Positions 52,928 through 61,995 of a stretch of DNA of 64,000 nt are shown piece by piece. This stretch comes from Streptomyces longisporoflavus. GTDB taxonomy: Bacteria; Actinomycetota; Actinomycetes; Streptomycetales; Streptomycetaceae. The notes under the pieces are model-generated. The model saw nothing but the letters and a program-made list of their open reading frames with translations, did not search any database and had not been told where the DNA came from. The first letter of the stretch is position 1; the number at the start of each line of letters is the position of its first letter. Position numbers and translations under genes: made by a program. The DNA lies in the NCBI RefSeq assembly GCF_014649775.1, contig NZ_BMTR01000013.1, positions 186,001 through 250,000 of the forward strand, read 5' to 3'.

Positions 52928-53234
52928 GCGGCCCCCTCTGCGCGTGCCGTGCCTTGCCGTGTCCTGCCCGTGCCTTGCCCTGCTCGTGGCAGCTGTCAAT
53001 CGCCCGTGGCGACTATCCATCGAATGTAGTCGCCACCACCGACAACGCACTCCCTTTGTGGCAAAGTGCACCGGCGCCCGGCCTCGGATGATAGAGACCG
53101 GCGTTCCTGGTGTTTCATGGAAGAGAGGTGGGGCAGCCGCGAGGTACGCAGGAAGCGTAGGGAGTGCTTCCGCATCGACGAGGCGAGCTACGGACGAGAC
53201 GGACGAGCGGTATCAGCGAGCGAGAGGCGTGCGA

Positions 53235-53609
53235 GTGACGCTGCAGGTGGCCGTGGACGAGCAGGACGGCTGGGCCGTCCTGCGGGTGTCCGGCGAGATG
53301 GACCTGGTGACCTCGCCCGTCGTGCGCCAGCGCGTGCACGACGCGGTGGCCGACGGCCGGCACAGCCTCGTCCTCGACCTGTCCGACGTCCTCTTCTGCG
53401 ACTCCAGCGGCGTCGGCGTGCTCATCGCCACCCGCCGCCTCTTCCGCTCCTGCCAGGGACGCCTGCGCCTGATACTGCCCGCGCAGGGCGCCGAGGACGG
53501 CTCCCACGTGAACCGCGTCCTCGCCGCCCTCGGCGTACGCCGCCTCTTCGAGGTCTTCCCGGACGTGGCCGCCGCCGTGGACGACGGAGCGACGCCACTG
53601 TCCGCGTGA
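53235..53609 (+). CDS. STAS-domain anti-sigma factor antagonist
   Basis: A 124-residue STAS protein, like SpoIIAA/BldG. The strand DGWAVLRVSGEMDLVTSPVVRQRV is followed by the phosphorylation loop LVLDLSDVLFCDSSGVGVLIATRRLF, with Ser in DSSGVG as the phospho-acceptor. GTG 53235 has GAGAGG 8 nt upstream. It lies head to head with the sigma/anti-sigma pair, but its partner is normally an HPK-like anti-sigma kinase such as the HATPase protein at 62470, rather than a zinc-finger anti-sigma. Confidence 0.9.
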   Translation: MTLQVAVDEQDGWAVLRVSGEMDLVTSPVVRQRVHDAVADGRHSLVLDLSDVLFCDSSGVGVLIATRRLFRSCQGRLRLILPAQGAEDGSHVNRVLAALGVRRLFEVFPDVAAAVDDGATPLSA

Positions 53610-53640
53610 CGCCGCCCCCGCACACCGCGTAACCGGCGCC

Positions 53641-55920
53641 TCAGTCCCGCCGGATCAGCTCCGGGTCGATGCGCCGCCCCACCAGCGGCAGCGTCCCCGC
53701 GACCGCCAGGACGAGCACCCCGGCCATGGCCGCGACCAGGAGCGGAACCCCGGCCCCGTCCCAGAAGATCTCGCCGCCGCCGGTGACCAGATAGGCGGAC
53801 TCGGCCAGCTTCCCCGCGACCAGCGCGAGCACCAGACCCACCGCCAGCGGAAGCACGACCTGCGTGCACTGCACGAGCCGCAGCGTGCGGGCCCGCGCGC
53901 CGATCAGGGAGAGCGCCGTGACCTGGGGACGGCGCTCCACCGCCCGGTCGGTGACGGAGACGAGGAACGCCGCGACGCCGATGACCAGGCCCATCACCAT
54001 GCCGAGCGCGAGCAGCGTCTCGATGACGGTGATCTGCTGGAGTCCGTCGATGTTGATGCCCGCCGGGTCGACGTCCGCCGTGGGCGCGATGGCGCCGATG
54101 CGGTCGAGGACGTCCCGTACGGTGCCGGGGTCCGAGCCGCTCATGAGGACGAGCGTGGCCGCGGTGGGCAGGGCGTGCGCCGGGAGCTCGGAGGGCGGCA
54201 CCAGGAGGCCGGGGCTCGGCAGGTTGGTGACGTCGTACCCGTCGAACAGGACGGTGTCCTCGGGGGCCTCGGGCACCTTGACCTTCATCGAGGTGCGCTT
54301 GCCGTCCCGCTCCAGCGCGTACGTGGAGGTCTTGACCGGGGACTCGGCCACGTTCGGGTCCTGGAGCCTGAGCACCTTGCCCTCCTCGCAGCCCGCCGCG
54401 TGCTCCGTCAGCCTGGCGAACTGGGCGCAGGTGGCGACCAGGGCCGGAGCCTGCCAGTCGCCGCCCTCCTTGGTGGGGTCGGTGTGCGGGTCCATCACGA
54501 TCGCGTCGGCCCGCACCGCCGGAATGTCCCGCAGCCTGTCCTGCTGCTCCTCGCTGAGCTGCGAGAGCCGCAGGCCGTACTCCTGCACGGGCGAGTCGGA
54601 GCGGGTGATCTGCTGCTCCTCCACCAGGACGCCCTGCGCGAGCGACGCGGAGAACACGAGCAGGACGAGCCCGGTGACCACGCGCATCGCGCTGCCCGGC
54701 TCGACCTCGTTGCGCCGCATGGCCAGGCTCAGGGCGAGATTGCCGGAGCGGGCCAGACGCCTGGCGATGCCGTACGAGAGCAGCGGCATGACCGTCACCA
54801 GACCGAGCCCGGTGAGCAGCACGCCGCCGGGCACCAGCAGGGAGTTGATGCCGGTGCTCTGCGCGGGGTTGGCGGTGAGGCCGGTCGCGCAGTAGCCGGT
54901 GACGATGCCGAGCCCGGTGACCAGCATCAGGCCGCCCCAGACGCGGGGGGCCCGCGGGGCCGCGGTGCGCCGGGTGCTCAGCGGGTTGGTGGCCGCGGCC
55001 CGCGCGCTCGCCCGGCCCACGAACCAGGAGAGCGCCGTGCAGCCGATCAGGCAGATGGCGATGGTGGACGCGGAGAGCGCGCCGTCGGCGGGGTACCACT
55101 TCAGGCCCGGAAGTCCGGTCCTCGCCATGATCTGGTTCAGGAGCCAGAACTCGCCGAGGCCGAGCAGCGCCCCCAGGAAGGCGGCGACGACGGTCTCCGC
55201 GGCGTTCACGCGCTGCGTGCCCCTGGCGCTCAGACCGAGCAGCCGCAGGGCCGCGAGGCGGCGGTTGCGGCTGGCGGCGGAGAGCTTGGCGCAGACCGAG
55301 AGGAAGACGCCGAGCGGAAGCAGCACGAGGGCGGCGAGGGTGAAGCGCAGGATGTCGAGGGTGGACTTCTCGACGGCCGTGGTGGGCGGGTGCTCGGAAC
55401 CGAAGCTCTTCAACGCGCGCGCGTCGTCGCCGAGTTCGTCCTTGGTGGTGCCCACGTAGGCGTACAGCTCGTTCGGGTCCGTCAGGCCGGAGGGGCCGAT
55501 CAGGCCCTTCTCCTCGCCGGGAAGCAGCCCCTTGAGGCCGGGCTCGTGACGGAGCTGGTCGTGCAGCGCGGGGGAGACGAACACCTCGCCGGGGGCGGGC
55601 AGTTCGTCGAGGCCCGGCGGTGGCTGCACCGCGGCGCCGTCCTTGCCGCGGGCGAGGAAGACGCGGCTGAAGGGCTTCGAGCCGTGCGGGTCGGAGCGCT
55701 CCAGGACGAGCGTGTGCCGGCCGGACTTCTTGCCCGCGTAGACCTGCGGGTCACGGTCGGCGGCCCGCCCGTCGTGGGCGCCCAGGATCGAGGGGATCGT
55801 CAGGACGAGCGCGAGGCAGCACACCCCCAGCGAGCCGCCGAGGGTCATGAGCAGGAAACGTACGCGGGTGCCGCGCCCGGAGCCGAACAGGAGCCGCAGG
55901 CCGAGCAGGAACTCGCTCAT
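53641..55920 (-). CDS. ABC transporter FtsX-like permease
   Basis: A 759-residue permease with two FtsX-type blocks (LDILRFTLAALVLLPLGVFLSVCAKLSAASRNRRLAALRLLG near 210-250 and TVIETLLALGMVMGLVIGVAAFLVSVTDRAVERRPQVTALSLIG near 630-680) and a large extracytoplasmic region. The layout is MacB/LolE-like without ATPase. It overlaps the upstream ATPase gene by 4 nt. Such pairs in actinomycetes export peptides or lipids or act in antimicrobial defence; the substrate is unknown. Confidence 0.92.
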   Translation of the reverse strand: MSEFLLGLRLLFGSGRGTRVRFLLMTLGGSLGVCCLALVLTIPSILGAHDGRAADRDPQVYAGKKSGRHTLVLERSDPHGSKPFSRVFLARGKDGAAVQPPPGLDELPAPGEVFVSPALHDQLRHEPGLKGLLPGEEKGLIGPSGLTDPNELYAYVGTTKDELGDDARALKSFGSEHPPTTAVEKSTLDILRFTLAALVLLPLGVFLSVCAKLSAASRNRRLAALRLLGLSARGTQRVNAAETVVAAFLGALLGLGEFWLLNQIMARTGLPGLKWYPADGALSASTIAICLIGCTALSWFVGRASARAAATNPLSTRRTAAPRAPRVWGGLMLVTGLGIVTGYCATGLTANPAQSTGINSLLVPGGVLLTGLGLVTVMPLLSYGIARRLARSGNLALSLAMRRNEVEPGSAMRVVTGLVLLVFSASLAQGVLVEEQQITRSDSPVQEYGLRLSQLSEEQQDRLRDIPAVRADAIVMDPHTDPTKEGGDWQAPALVATCAQFARLTEHAAGCEEGKVLRLQDPNVAESPVKTSTYALERDGKRTSMKVKVPEAPEDTVLFDGYDVTNLPSPGLLVPPSELPAHALPTAATLVLMSGSDPGTVRDVLDRIGAIAPTADVDPAGINIDGLQQITVIETLLALGMVMGLVIGVAAFLVSVTDRAVERRPQVTALSLIGARARTLRLVQCTQVVLPLAVGLVLALVAGKLAESAYLVTGGGEIFWDGAGVPLLVAAMAGVLVLAVAGTLPLVGRRIDPELIRRD

Positions 55921-56642
55921 GCCGAAGCGCCCTTCGCGGCGAGGACACCGTCGGCCATCGTGTAGTTGCGGTCGGCCTGCGCGGCGACGTTCGCGTCGTG
56001 CGTGACGAGCAGGACGGCGGTGTCCTGCGAGCGGGCGAGACCGAGGAACTCCTTGAGGACGGTGGCGGCGTTGGCGCTGTCGAGGGAGCCGGTCGGCTCG
56101 TCGGCGAAGACCACGGCCGGCTGGTGCACGAGCGCCCGCGCCACGGCGACGCGCTGGCTCTGCCCGCCGGACACCTGGGAAGGACGCCGCTCGCGCAGGT
56201 CGGCGATCCCGAGGCGGTCGAGCACCTCGGCGGCGGCCTTGAGCGCGGGGCGCTTGCGGGTGCCGGCCAGGCGAAGCGGCAGGGCGGTGTTCTCCTCGAT
56301 GGTCAGCTCGGGGAGCAGCTCGCCGTACTGGAAGACGAAGCCGAAGCGCTCGCGGCGCAGCGCGCTGATGTCCTCGTCGTCGAGCTCGCCGTACGCGCGG
56401 CCCTCGAACCGCACCTCGCCGCGCGCGGGCGGCAGTACGCCCGCGAGGCAGTACAGGAGCGATGACTTGCCGGAGCCGCTCGCTCCGGTGATCGCCGCGA
56501 TCTCCCCGCGCGCCAGGGTCAGATGGGCGTCACGGACGGCGGGCGTGGAGCCGTAGGAGAGGTCGACTCCCGTGGCGCTGAGGACTTCTGAGGTACCGGG
56601 CGTACCCGGCGTATTGGTCGGCGTACTGATCGCTTCCCCCAA
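55917..56642 (-). CDS. ABC transporter ATP-binding protein (MacB/LolD type)
   Basis: A 241-residue ATPase. Walker A TGASGSGKSS (about 51-60), Q-loop FVFQYGELLPELTIEEN, signature SQVSGGQSQRVAVARAL, Walker B AVVFADEPTGSLDS, H-loop LLVTHDANVAAQ. The start is unclear: TTG 56642 fits the frame but has a weak ribosome site. A terminator hairpin of the upstream secreted-protein gene lies just before it. Confidence 0.9.
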   Translation of the reverse strand: MGEAISTPTNTPGTPGTSEVLSATGVDLSYGSTPAVRDAHLTLARGEIAAITGASGSGKSSLLYCLAGVLPPARGEVRFEGRAYGELDDEDISALRRERFGFVFQYGELLPELTIEENTALPLRLAGTRKRPALKAAAEVLDRLGIADLRERRPSQVSGGQSQRVAVARALVHQPAVVFADEPTGSLDSANAATVLKEFLGLARSQDTAVLLVTHDANVAAQADRNYTMADGVLAAKGASA

Positions 56643-56651
56643 GAAGGCGAA

Positions 56652-56676
56652 GGGCCCGGGGCGGGGGCCCGGGCCC
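56652..56676. terminator. Terminator of the small secreted-protein gene
   Basis: GGGCCCGGG (56652-56660) pairs with CCCGGGCCC (56668-56676), a 9-bp stem with a 7-nt loop, located 52 bp after the stop of the minus-strand gene. Confidence 0.65.
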
Positions 56677-56727
56677 GGTGTGCGTGCGTGGCAGCTGGTC
56701 AGTGCTGCCGCTTGGTGCCTTTGGTGA

Positions 56728-57177
56728 CTACCGCTTGTAGTGCTTGGTCACCGAGCAGTTGTCCGGGTGGAAGGAGCCCCGGTCGCGGCAGGCGCGTATC
56801 CAGGCGTCGCTGGTGTAGCGAGCGGCGCCGTCGTACACGAGCTGGTCCTTGTGGACCGTCTTCTTCTGCTTGCCGTTGAACCGGTTCCAGTCGTAACCCT
56901 CGACCTTCACCTGCACGTAGACATTGTGGCCGTCGCCGGCCGAGGTGTCCTGAAGGTCGCCCTTCCAGTGGAAGGCACCGTGCTTGGCGCCCGGCGCCTC
57001 GAACTTGTAGTAGCCGTTCTTGAACTTGACGCCGCCGCTGGAGAGCGTCGGAATCTTGTGCCACGAGGCAGTCGCCTCGACATCCCCGCTACCCCCGTTC
57101 GCGGTAGCGAAAGCGGTCCCCGCGCCCGTCAGGAAGAGCCCCGCTGCGAGGGCGCCGACGGCCAGCTTCCGATTCAT
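56728..57177 (-). CDS. Small secreted protein of unknown family
   Basis: A 149-residue exported protein. The signal peptide is about 1-25 (MNRKLAVGALAAGLFLTGAG, cleavage near AFA|TA). The mature part is Gly/Lys/Tyr-rich with FKNGYYKFEAPGAKHGAFHWKGDLQDTS and two C-terminal Cys (ACRDRG, NCSV), reminding me of beta-sandwich secreted proteins of streptomycetes. ATG 57177 has GGGAG 8 nt upstream; an upstream extension to 57297 is non-coding. No domain name can be given. Confidence 0.82.
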   Translation of the reverse strand: MNRKLAVGALAAGLFLTGAGTAFATANGGSGDVEATASWHKIPTLSSGGVKFKNGYYKFEAPGAKHGAFHWKGDLQDTSAGDGHNVYVQVKVEGYDWNRFNGKQKKTVHKDQLVYDGAARYTSDAWIRACRDRGSFHPDNCSVTKHYKR

Positions 57178-57601
57178 TTGTGTTCTCCCGTTTTTGTTGG
57201 TCGCCCCTTGTTTGATCAAGGGGTTCAGGAACGTAACACCCGGCTGTGACACGAGCAGTTGAGATTTGCCGCGCACGGTCCGTCCGGCGCGGATCACTGT
57301 GCGTTCGCTTTGCGCGTACGTAAATGATCTTTGGTTTGATCATGACGCTCGGGAGGTTTGAAACGCGGAGAGTCGCCGCGTGGAAGCGCTGACATCGACG
57401 GGGAGTGAGGGAAGGTCAAGAGAGACCCAAAAGATCATCAAGGGCCGGCTCCTGGTACAACCTCTCTTGTCCCGGTCTTGGCACAAGCATCGGCTTCCCG
57501 TCTCCGGGCGATCGCCGACGACGTACGCTCGCTGCCAGAGACACCCGGGGAACCCCCCGTGCACACGCACCCAACCGCAGAAGTGAGGCGGCCCGAACAC
57601 C
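57178..57601. other. 424-bp divergent control region with hairpin
   Basis: A/T-richer than average. CCCCTTG-TTTGAT-CAAGGGG (57204-57223) forms a stem-loop in the leader of the secreted-protein gene; TTTGATCA in its loop recurs near 57334. The right half must hold the EF-hand promoter. TTGTCCCGGTCTTGGCACAA near 57470 is a loose inverted repeat. No gene seen. Confidence 0.5.
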
Positions 57602-58114
57602 ATGGACAGTGCCGAGTACGAGCGTAAGATCGCGGCCCGTTTCACCACCTTCGACCAGGATGGCAACGGCTACATCTCCCGTGAGGACTTCAGCACGGCG
57701 GCTGTCGCCCTGCTCAGCGAGTTCGGCGCCACGGCGCGCTCCGAGAAGGGCCAGGCGCTCTATATCGGGGCCGAGGCCTTCTGGCAGGGCATGGCCGGGA
57801 TCGCCGACCGCGACGGCGACCAGCGGATCACCAAGCCGGAGTTCGTGGGCGGCGCCGTGAAGCGCCTGCGCGACAACCCGGCCCGGTTCGCCGAGATCGC
57901 GCGCCCGTTCCTGGACGCCACGATCGCCCTCGCGGACGGCGACGGGGACGGATCGGTCAGCCCCGAGGAGGTCGAGCGCGCGCTGAAGGCCCTCGGCGTC
58001 CCCGCGGACGTCGCGAGCGCCGCGGGCGGCTCGCTCGACACCGACGGGGACGGACGGGTGACGGAGGAGGACATCGTCGCGGCTTTCGCGGCGTACTTCA
58101 CCGTTCCCGAGTGA
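57602..58114 (+). CDS. EF-hand calcium-binding protein (calerythrin-like)
   Basis: 170 residues with four EF-hand loops: 18-29 (DQDGNGYISRED), 69-80 (DRDGDQRITKPE), 112-123 (DGDGDGSVSPEE) and 146-157 (DTDGDGRVTEED). Loops 1, 3 and 4 carry DxDxDG or close variants; loop 4 has Asp instead of Glu at position 12. Length and spacing match calerythrin-like actinobacterial proteins. Cytoplasmic (no signal peptide). ATG 57602 has GTGAGG upstream. Likely a calcium buffer or sensor; no partner is encoded nearby. Confidence 0.9.
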   Translation: MDSAEYERKIAARFTTFDQDGNGYISREDFSTAAVALLSEFGATARSEKGQALYIGAEAFWQGMAGIADRDGDQRITKPEFVGGAVKRLRDNPARFAEIARPFLDATIALADGDGDGSVSPEEVERALKALGVPADVASAAGGSLDTDGDGRVTEEDIVAAFAAYFTVPE

Positions 58115-58126
58115 TCCGGCCGGCCG

Positions 58127-59731
58127 TCAGCCGCGCGCGAACCGCTCCCGCAGCTTGTACTTGAGCACCTTGCGCAGCGTCTCGTTGCGGGGAAGGGCCT
58201 CCACCACCTCCAGTTGCTCCGGCAGCTTGTACGGGGAGAGCCCTTCCCCGCGCAGATACGCGGTCACGGACTCCAGCGTCAGGCCGCCGGTGTCCTCGCC
58301 GGTGTCCTCGTCCCCAGGTCGCCGTTCGATCACCGCGCAGACCCGCTCGCCCCGTTCGGGGTCCGGGAGCCCGATGACGGCCGCGTCCCCCACTGCCGGA
58401 TGCCGGTGGAGCAGGTCCTCGATCTCCTTCGCGGAGATGTTCTCGCCCTTGCGGATGATGATGTCCTTGGCCCGCCCGGTCAGGACCAGATGGCCCGTCG
58501 GCCGTACGTGCCCCAGGTCGCCCGTGATCAGGAAGCCGTCCGCGTCGAAGACCCCCGTGTTCTGCTCGGGGTCGAGGTAGCCCCGGCACACCGCTTCCCC
58601 GCGCAGCCGCACGTCCCCGTCGACCCCGGCGGGCACCTCCTTGCCGTCGGCGTCCGTGATCCGGATCTGCATCCCGTCCGGCGGCAGCCCTTCCGTCGTC
58701 GCCAGGTTCCCGGCGGTGTCGTCCGGCGCCCCCATGGTGATCATCGGCACCTCGGTCATGCCGTACCCGTGGGTGAGCTGACAGCCCATCTCCCGTACGA
58801 CCGCGTGATAGATCTCCGGCGGTTTCGGCGCCCCGCCGCCCGCGAGGAGGCGCAGGGTCGGGATGAGCTTCTCGCCCGGCGCGAGCTTGCGCTGCTCGGC
58901 GAGGAACATCGAGTAGAACGCGGTGGAACCGCCCGCCACCGTCACGCCGTGCCGCCGGTAGCCGTCGAGGGCGTCCGGCAGCGCGAAGAGCTCGAACATC
59001 ACCGCGGGGAAGCCGTACAGGAGCAGCATCACCGTGTAGTCGGGGCCCGCGATGTGCGCGAAGGGGAACGCCATCGAGCCCACGTCGTCAGCCGACAGGT
59101 GCAGGGCGTGCGCGAGGCAGGAACCGCCCGCTATCAGTGAACGGTCGGTGTGCAGCACGCCCTTGGGGTCGGACGTCGTGCCCGAGGTCCAGTAGATCCA
59201 GCGCACCGATGTGCCGTCGGAGGGCGGTGCGGGCAGCACGGATGGGTCGCCGTCCGGCAGGTCCTCGTACGCGTACGCCTGGAAGACGCCCCGTGCGCCG
59301 AGCCGGTGCGCCATCTCCGTGTGGTCGAAGCCGCGCCACACCCCCGGCACGGCGAAGAACTCGGCCTTCGACTCCCGCAGGGCGAAGCCGACTTCGCGGT
59401 CGCGGTAGAAGGGGATGACCGGCGACTGGACCGCGCCGACGCGGGCGAGCGCGAAGGAGAGCAGGGCGGTCTCGATACGGGTGGGCAGTTGCCAGGCCAC
59501 GACGGTGCCGGGGCGCACGCCCATCTCGTAGAGGCCCGCGGCCACGCGTTCGCAGCGGTCGCGCAGTTCGCCGAAGGTCAGCGTCCGGTCGTCCGACGCA
59601 TCGGCGGCGGCCTGGATCAGGACGGGGGCGTCGGGCGTGAGGGCGGCGCGGCGTTCGATGAGCTCCCAGAGGGTGCGGGAGGCGCCGAGTGCGTGCGCGG
59701 TCTCGTTCCCCGCGCTCTCATGGGTCCTCAT
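58127..59731 (-). CDS. Acyl-CoA synthetase (AMP-forming)
   Basis: A 534-residue ANL-superfamily enzyme. The P-loop is IYWTSGTTSDPKGVLHT (about 175-191); other family segments are GYGMTEVPMITMG, DGFLITGDLGHVRPTGHLVLTGRAKDIIIRKGENISAKEIEDLL and the catalytic Lys motif LPRNETLRKVLKYKLR. It activates an organic acid as acyl-AMP then CoA thioester. The divergent gene pair of acyl-CoA dehydrogenases suggests a shared degradation pathway, perhaps of a bulky or steroid-like acid; no substrate can be read. Confidence 0.92.
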   Translation of the reverse strand: MRTHESAGNETAHALGASRTLWELIERRAALTPDAPVLIQAAADASDDRTLTFGELRDRCERVAAGLYEMGVRPGTVVAWQLPTRIETALLSFALARVGAVQSPVIPFYRDREVGFALRESKAEFFAVPGVWRGFDHTEMAHRLGARGVFQAYAYEDLPDGDPSVLPAPPSDGTSVRWIYWTSGTTSDPKGVLHTDRSLIAGGSCLAHALHLSADDVGSMAFPFAHIAGPDYTVMLLLYGFPAVMFELFALPDALDGYRRHGVTVAGGSTAFYSMFLAEQRKLAPGEKLIPTLRLLAGGGAPKPPEIYHAVVREMGCQLTHGYGMTEVPMITMGAPDDTAGNLATTEGLPPDGMQIRITDADGKEVPAGVDGDVRLRGEAVCRGYLDPEQNTGVFDADGFLITGDLGHVRPTGHLVLTGRAKDIIIRKGENISAKEIEDLLHRHPAVGDAAVIGLPDPERGERVCAVIERRPGDEDTGEDTGGLTLESVTAYLRGEGLSPYKLPEQLEVVEALPRNETLRKVLKYKLRERFARG

Positions 59732-59907
59732 GTGATCCCCTCGCGACCGGAGTCCGGCGTACGGACCAACGTAACTGACGGGCGGTCAGATCGTGCCGAG
59801 AGCGTAAGGCTCACCGCCTTGTCGGTCCAGGGGTGCGGAGCTAGCCTGCGTTCTGACGGGCCATCAGATAGGCCGGTGGGGCCGCAGGGATGACCGGAGG
59901 GAACACC

Positions 59908-59928
59908 ATGACGGACGAGCGGACCTGA
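59908..59928 (+). other. Six-codon minicistron before the acyl-CoA dehydrogenase
   Basis: ATG 59908 encodes MTDERT and stops at TGA 59926-59928, one base before GTG 59930. It has the strong ribosome site GGAGGGAA (59896-59903), while the GTG has none. Ribosomes ending here could restart at the GTG (translational coupling). Confidence 0.45.
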
Positions 59929-59929
59929 C

Positions 59930-61096
59930 GTGGACCTCACCTGCACCGAGGAGGAGGAGTCCTTCCGGGCCGGCCTTCGCGAGTGGCTGGCCCGGACGCT
60001 CCCCGGGCTGCCGCCGCGCCCCGACCCGACAAACTGGCCGGGGCGGCGCGCGTACGACACGGGATGGCAGCGCAGGCTGTACGACGCCGGCTACGCGGGA
60101 CTGCACTGGCCCCTCGACGCGGGCGGCCGGGGTGCCACGCCCACCCAGCACCTCATCTTCCTGGAGGAGACGGAGAAGGCGGGCGCGCCCTACGTAGGGG
60201 CGAACTTCGTCGGCCTGCTGCACGCCGGGCCCACCATCGCCTCCGAAGGGACCCCGGAGCAGCGGGCCCGGTGGCTGCCGCCCGTGCTGCGCGGCGACGA
60301 GGTCTGGTGCCAGGGGTTCAGCGAGCCGGACGCGGGCTCGGACCTCGCGTCGCTGCGCACGCGCGCGTGGCGGGACGGCGACGACTACGTGGTGAGCGGT
60401 TCCAAGATCTGGACCTCGCACGCGGAGGTCGCCGACTGGTGCGAGCTCCTCGTGCGGACGGCACCGGTCAGCGAGGACGTGCCCAAGCACCGCGGCATCT
60501 CCTGGCTCGCCATGCCGATGGACGCCCCCGGCATCACGGTCCGCCCCCTGCGCACGCTCGCGGGCTCGACCGAGTTCGCCGAGGTGTTCCTCGACGAGGT
60601 GCGGGTGCCGGTCGCCAACCGGGTCGGCGCGGAGAACGACGGCTGGCGCGTGACGATGGTGACGCTGTCGTACGAGCGCGGGACGGCCTTCGTGGGCGAG
60701 GTCGTCGCCTGCCGCCGCGTCCTCGCCGATCTCGCCCGCGAGGCCCGCAAGAACGGCCGCTGGGACGACGCGGTCCTCCGTCGCAGGCTCGGCAGGCTGA
60801 GCGCGGAGTTCGGGGCGCTGTGGCGGCTCACGCAGTGGAACGTGAGCGAGTCGCAGCGGGCGGGGACCGGGGTGCCGGGGGTGGGCGGCTCCGTCTTCAA
60901 GCTGCGGTACTCGCACGCCCGCCAGGAACTGTACGAGGCCGCGGGCGAGGTCCTCGGGCCCGGCGCGCTCGACCTGGGCCACGAGTGGACCCTGGACCGG
61001 CTCTCCTCCCTCTCGTACACGATCGCCGCCGGGACCTCGCAGATCCAGCAGAACATCGTGGCCGAGCGGATACTCGGCCTGCCGAAGGGGCGGTGA
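59930..61096 (+). CDS. Acyl-CoA dehydrogenase, full-length subunit
   Basis: A 388-residue flavoprotein. It opens MDLTCTEEEESFRAGLREWLARTLPG, shows the FAD/substrate loop GFSEPDAGSDLASLRTRA, the beta domain GSKIWTSHAEVADWCELLVRT and the C-terminal YTIAAGTSQIQQNIVAERILGLPKG that seals the active site. It resembles actinobacterial FadE proteins of steroid-type pathways. GTG 59930 is chosen because homologs begin MDLT. It is followed within 9 bp by a second, shorter dehydrogenase gene. Confidence 0.92.
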   Translation: MDLTCTEEEESFRAGLREWLARTLPGLPPRPDPTNWPGRRAYDTGWQRRLYDAGYAGLHWPLDAGGRGATPTQHLIFLEETEKAGAPYVGANFVGLLHAGPTIASEGTPEQRARWLPPVLRGDEVWCQGFSEPDAGSDLASLRTRAWRDGDDYVVSGSKIWTSHAEVADWCELLVRTAPVSEDVPKHRGISWLAMPMDAPGITVRPLRTLAGSTEFAEVFLDEVRVPVANRVGAENDGWRVTMVTLSYERGTAFVGEVVACRRVLADLAREARKNGRWDDAVLRRRLGRLSAEFGALWRLTQWNVSESQRAGTGVPGVGGSVFKLRYSHARQELYEAAGEVLGPGALDLGHEWTLDRLSSLSYTIAAGTSQIQQNIVAERILGLPKGR

Positions 61097-61104
61097 GGGG
61101 CCGG

Positions 61105-61995
61105 GTGGACTTCCAACTGAGCGAGGACCAGCGGGCCTTGCGGGACGGCTTCCGGGACCTCCTCGCGGGGCGGTTCGACGGGACTGCCCTGCGGGCCGCC
61201 GTGGACTCCGGGGCTCCCTCGCTGGACCGGGCCCTGTGGCGGGAGCTCGGGGACGCCGGGTTCTTCGCGCTGCGGGTGCCGGAGGAGGAGGGCGGGGTCG
61301 GACTCGGGCTTCCGGAGGCCGTGTTGATCTTCGAGGAGGCGGGCCGTGCGCTGCTTCCGGGGCCGCTGGTGGCGACGTTCCTCGCGGCGCGCGATGTCGA
61401 GGGGGCGGCGCGGGGGGCGGTCGTGGTGACGTCGGTGCTGACGACCGCCGACTCCGGCGGGCTCGTGCCCTGGCTCGACGAAGCGGACGTGGCCCGGGGG
61501 GACGTCTCCGGCGCCGTCCCCCTGCGCTCCGTCGATCCGCTGACGCCGCTGCACCGGGTGCCCGGCGGCGGAGGGGCGGCGACCCCGCGGCAGCCCGAAG
61601 CGGACCTCCTGATCGCCGCCGAGCAGTTGGGAAGCGCCGGGAAGACCTGCGAGATGGCCGTCCGGTATGCCCGAGAACGTACCCAATTCGGGCAAGCCAT
61701 CGGGGCTTTCCAGGCCGTCAAGCATCTCTGCGCGCAGATGCTCGTCCGTACCGAGATCGCCCGCGCGGCCGTGTACGCCGCGGCCGTCACCGGTGACGCA
61801 CCGGAGATCGCGGGCGCCAAGCTGCTCGCCGACGAGGCGGCGGTGCGGGGCGCGCGGGATTGCCTGCAGGTGCACGGCGGGATGGGGTTCACCTGGGAAG
61901 CCGACGTGCATCTGCATCTGAAGCGGGCCTGGGTGCGGGCCGGCCTCGGGCAGTCGGCGGCGGAGGCGGAGGAGGAGCTCGCGGCGGCTCTGTGA
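61105..61995 (+). CDS. Short acyl-CoA dehydrogenase-like subunit
   Basis: 296 residues, about 90 fewer than the family norm. The N-terminal helical domain (MDFQLSEDQRALRDGFRDLLAGRF ... EEGGVGLGLPEAVLIFEEAG) and the C-terminal helical domain (RYARERTQFGQAIGAFQAVKHLCAQMLV ... LQVHGGMGFTWEADVHLHLKRAWV) are present, but the middle beta domain is reduced to a ~40-residue Pro/Gly-rich link. Such shortened partners occur in alpha2beta2 FadE pairs. GTG 61105 has GAGGGG 4 nt upstream; GTG 61093, overlapping the previous stop, is the alternative. Confidence 0.88.
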   Translation: MDFQLSEDQRALRDGFRDLLAGRFDGTALRAAVDSGAPSLDRALWRELGDAGFFALRVPEEEGGVGLGLPEAVLIFEEAGRALLPGPLVATFLAARDVEGAARGAVVVTSVLTTADSGGLVPWLDEADVARGDVSGAVPLRSVDPLTPLHRVPGGGGAATPRQPEADLLIAAEQLGSAGKTCEMAVRYARERTQFGQAIGAFQAVKHLCAQMLVRTEIARAAVYAAAVTGDAPEIAGAKLLADEAAVRGARDCLQVHGGMGFTWEADVHLHLKRAWVRAGLGQSAAEAEEELAAAL

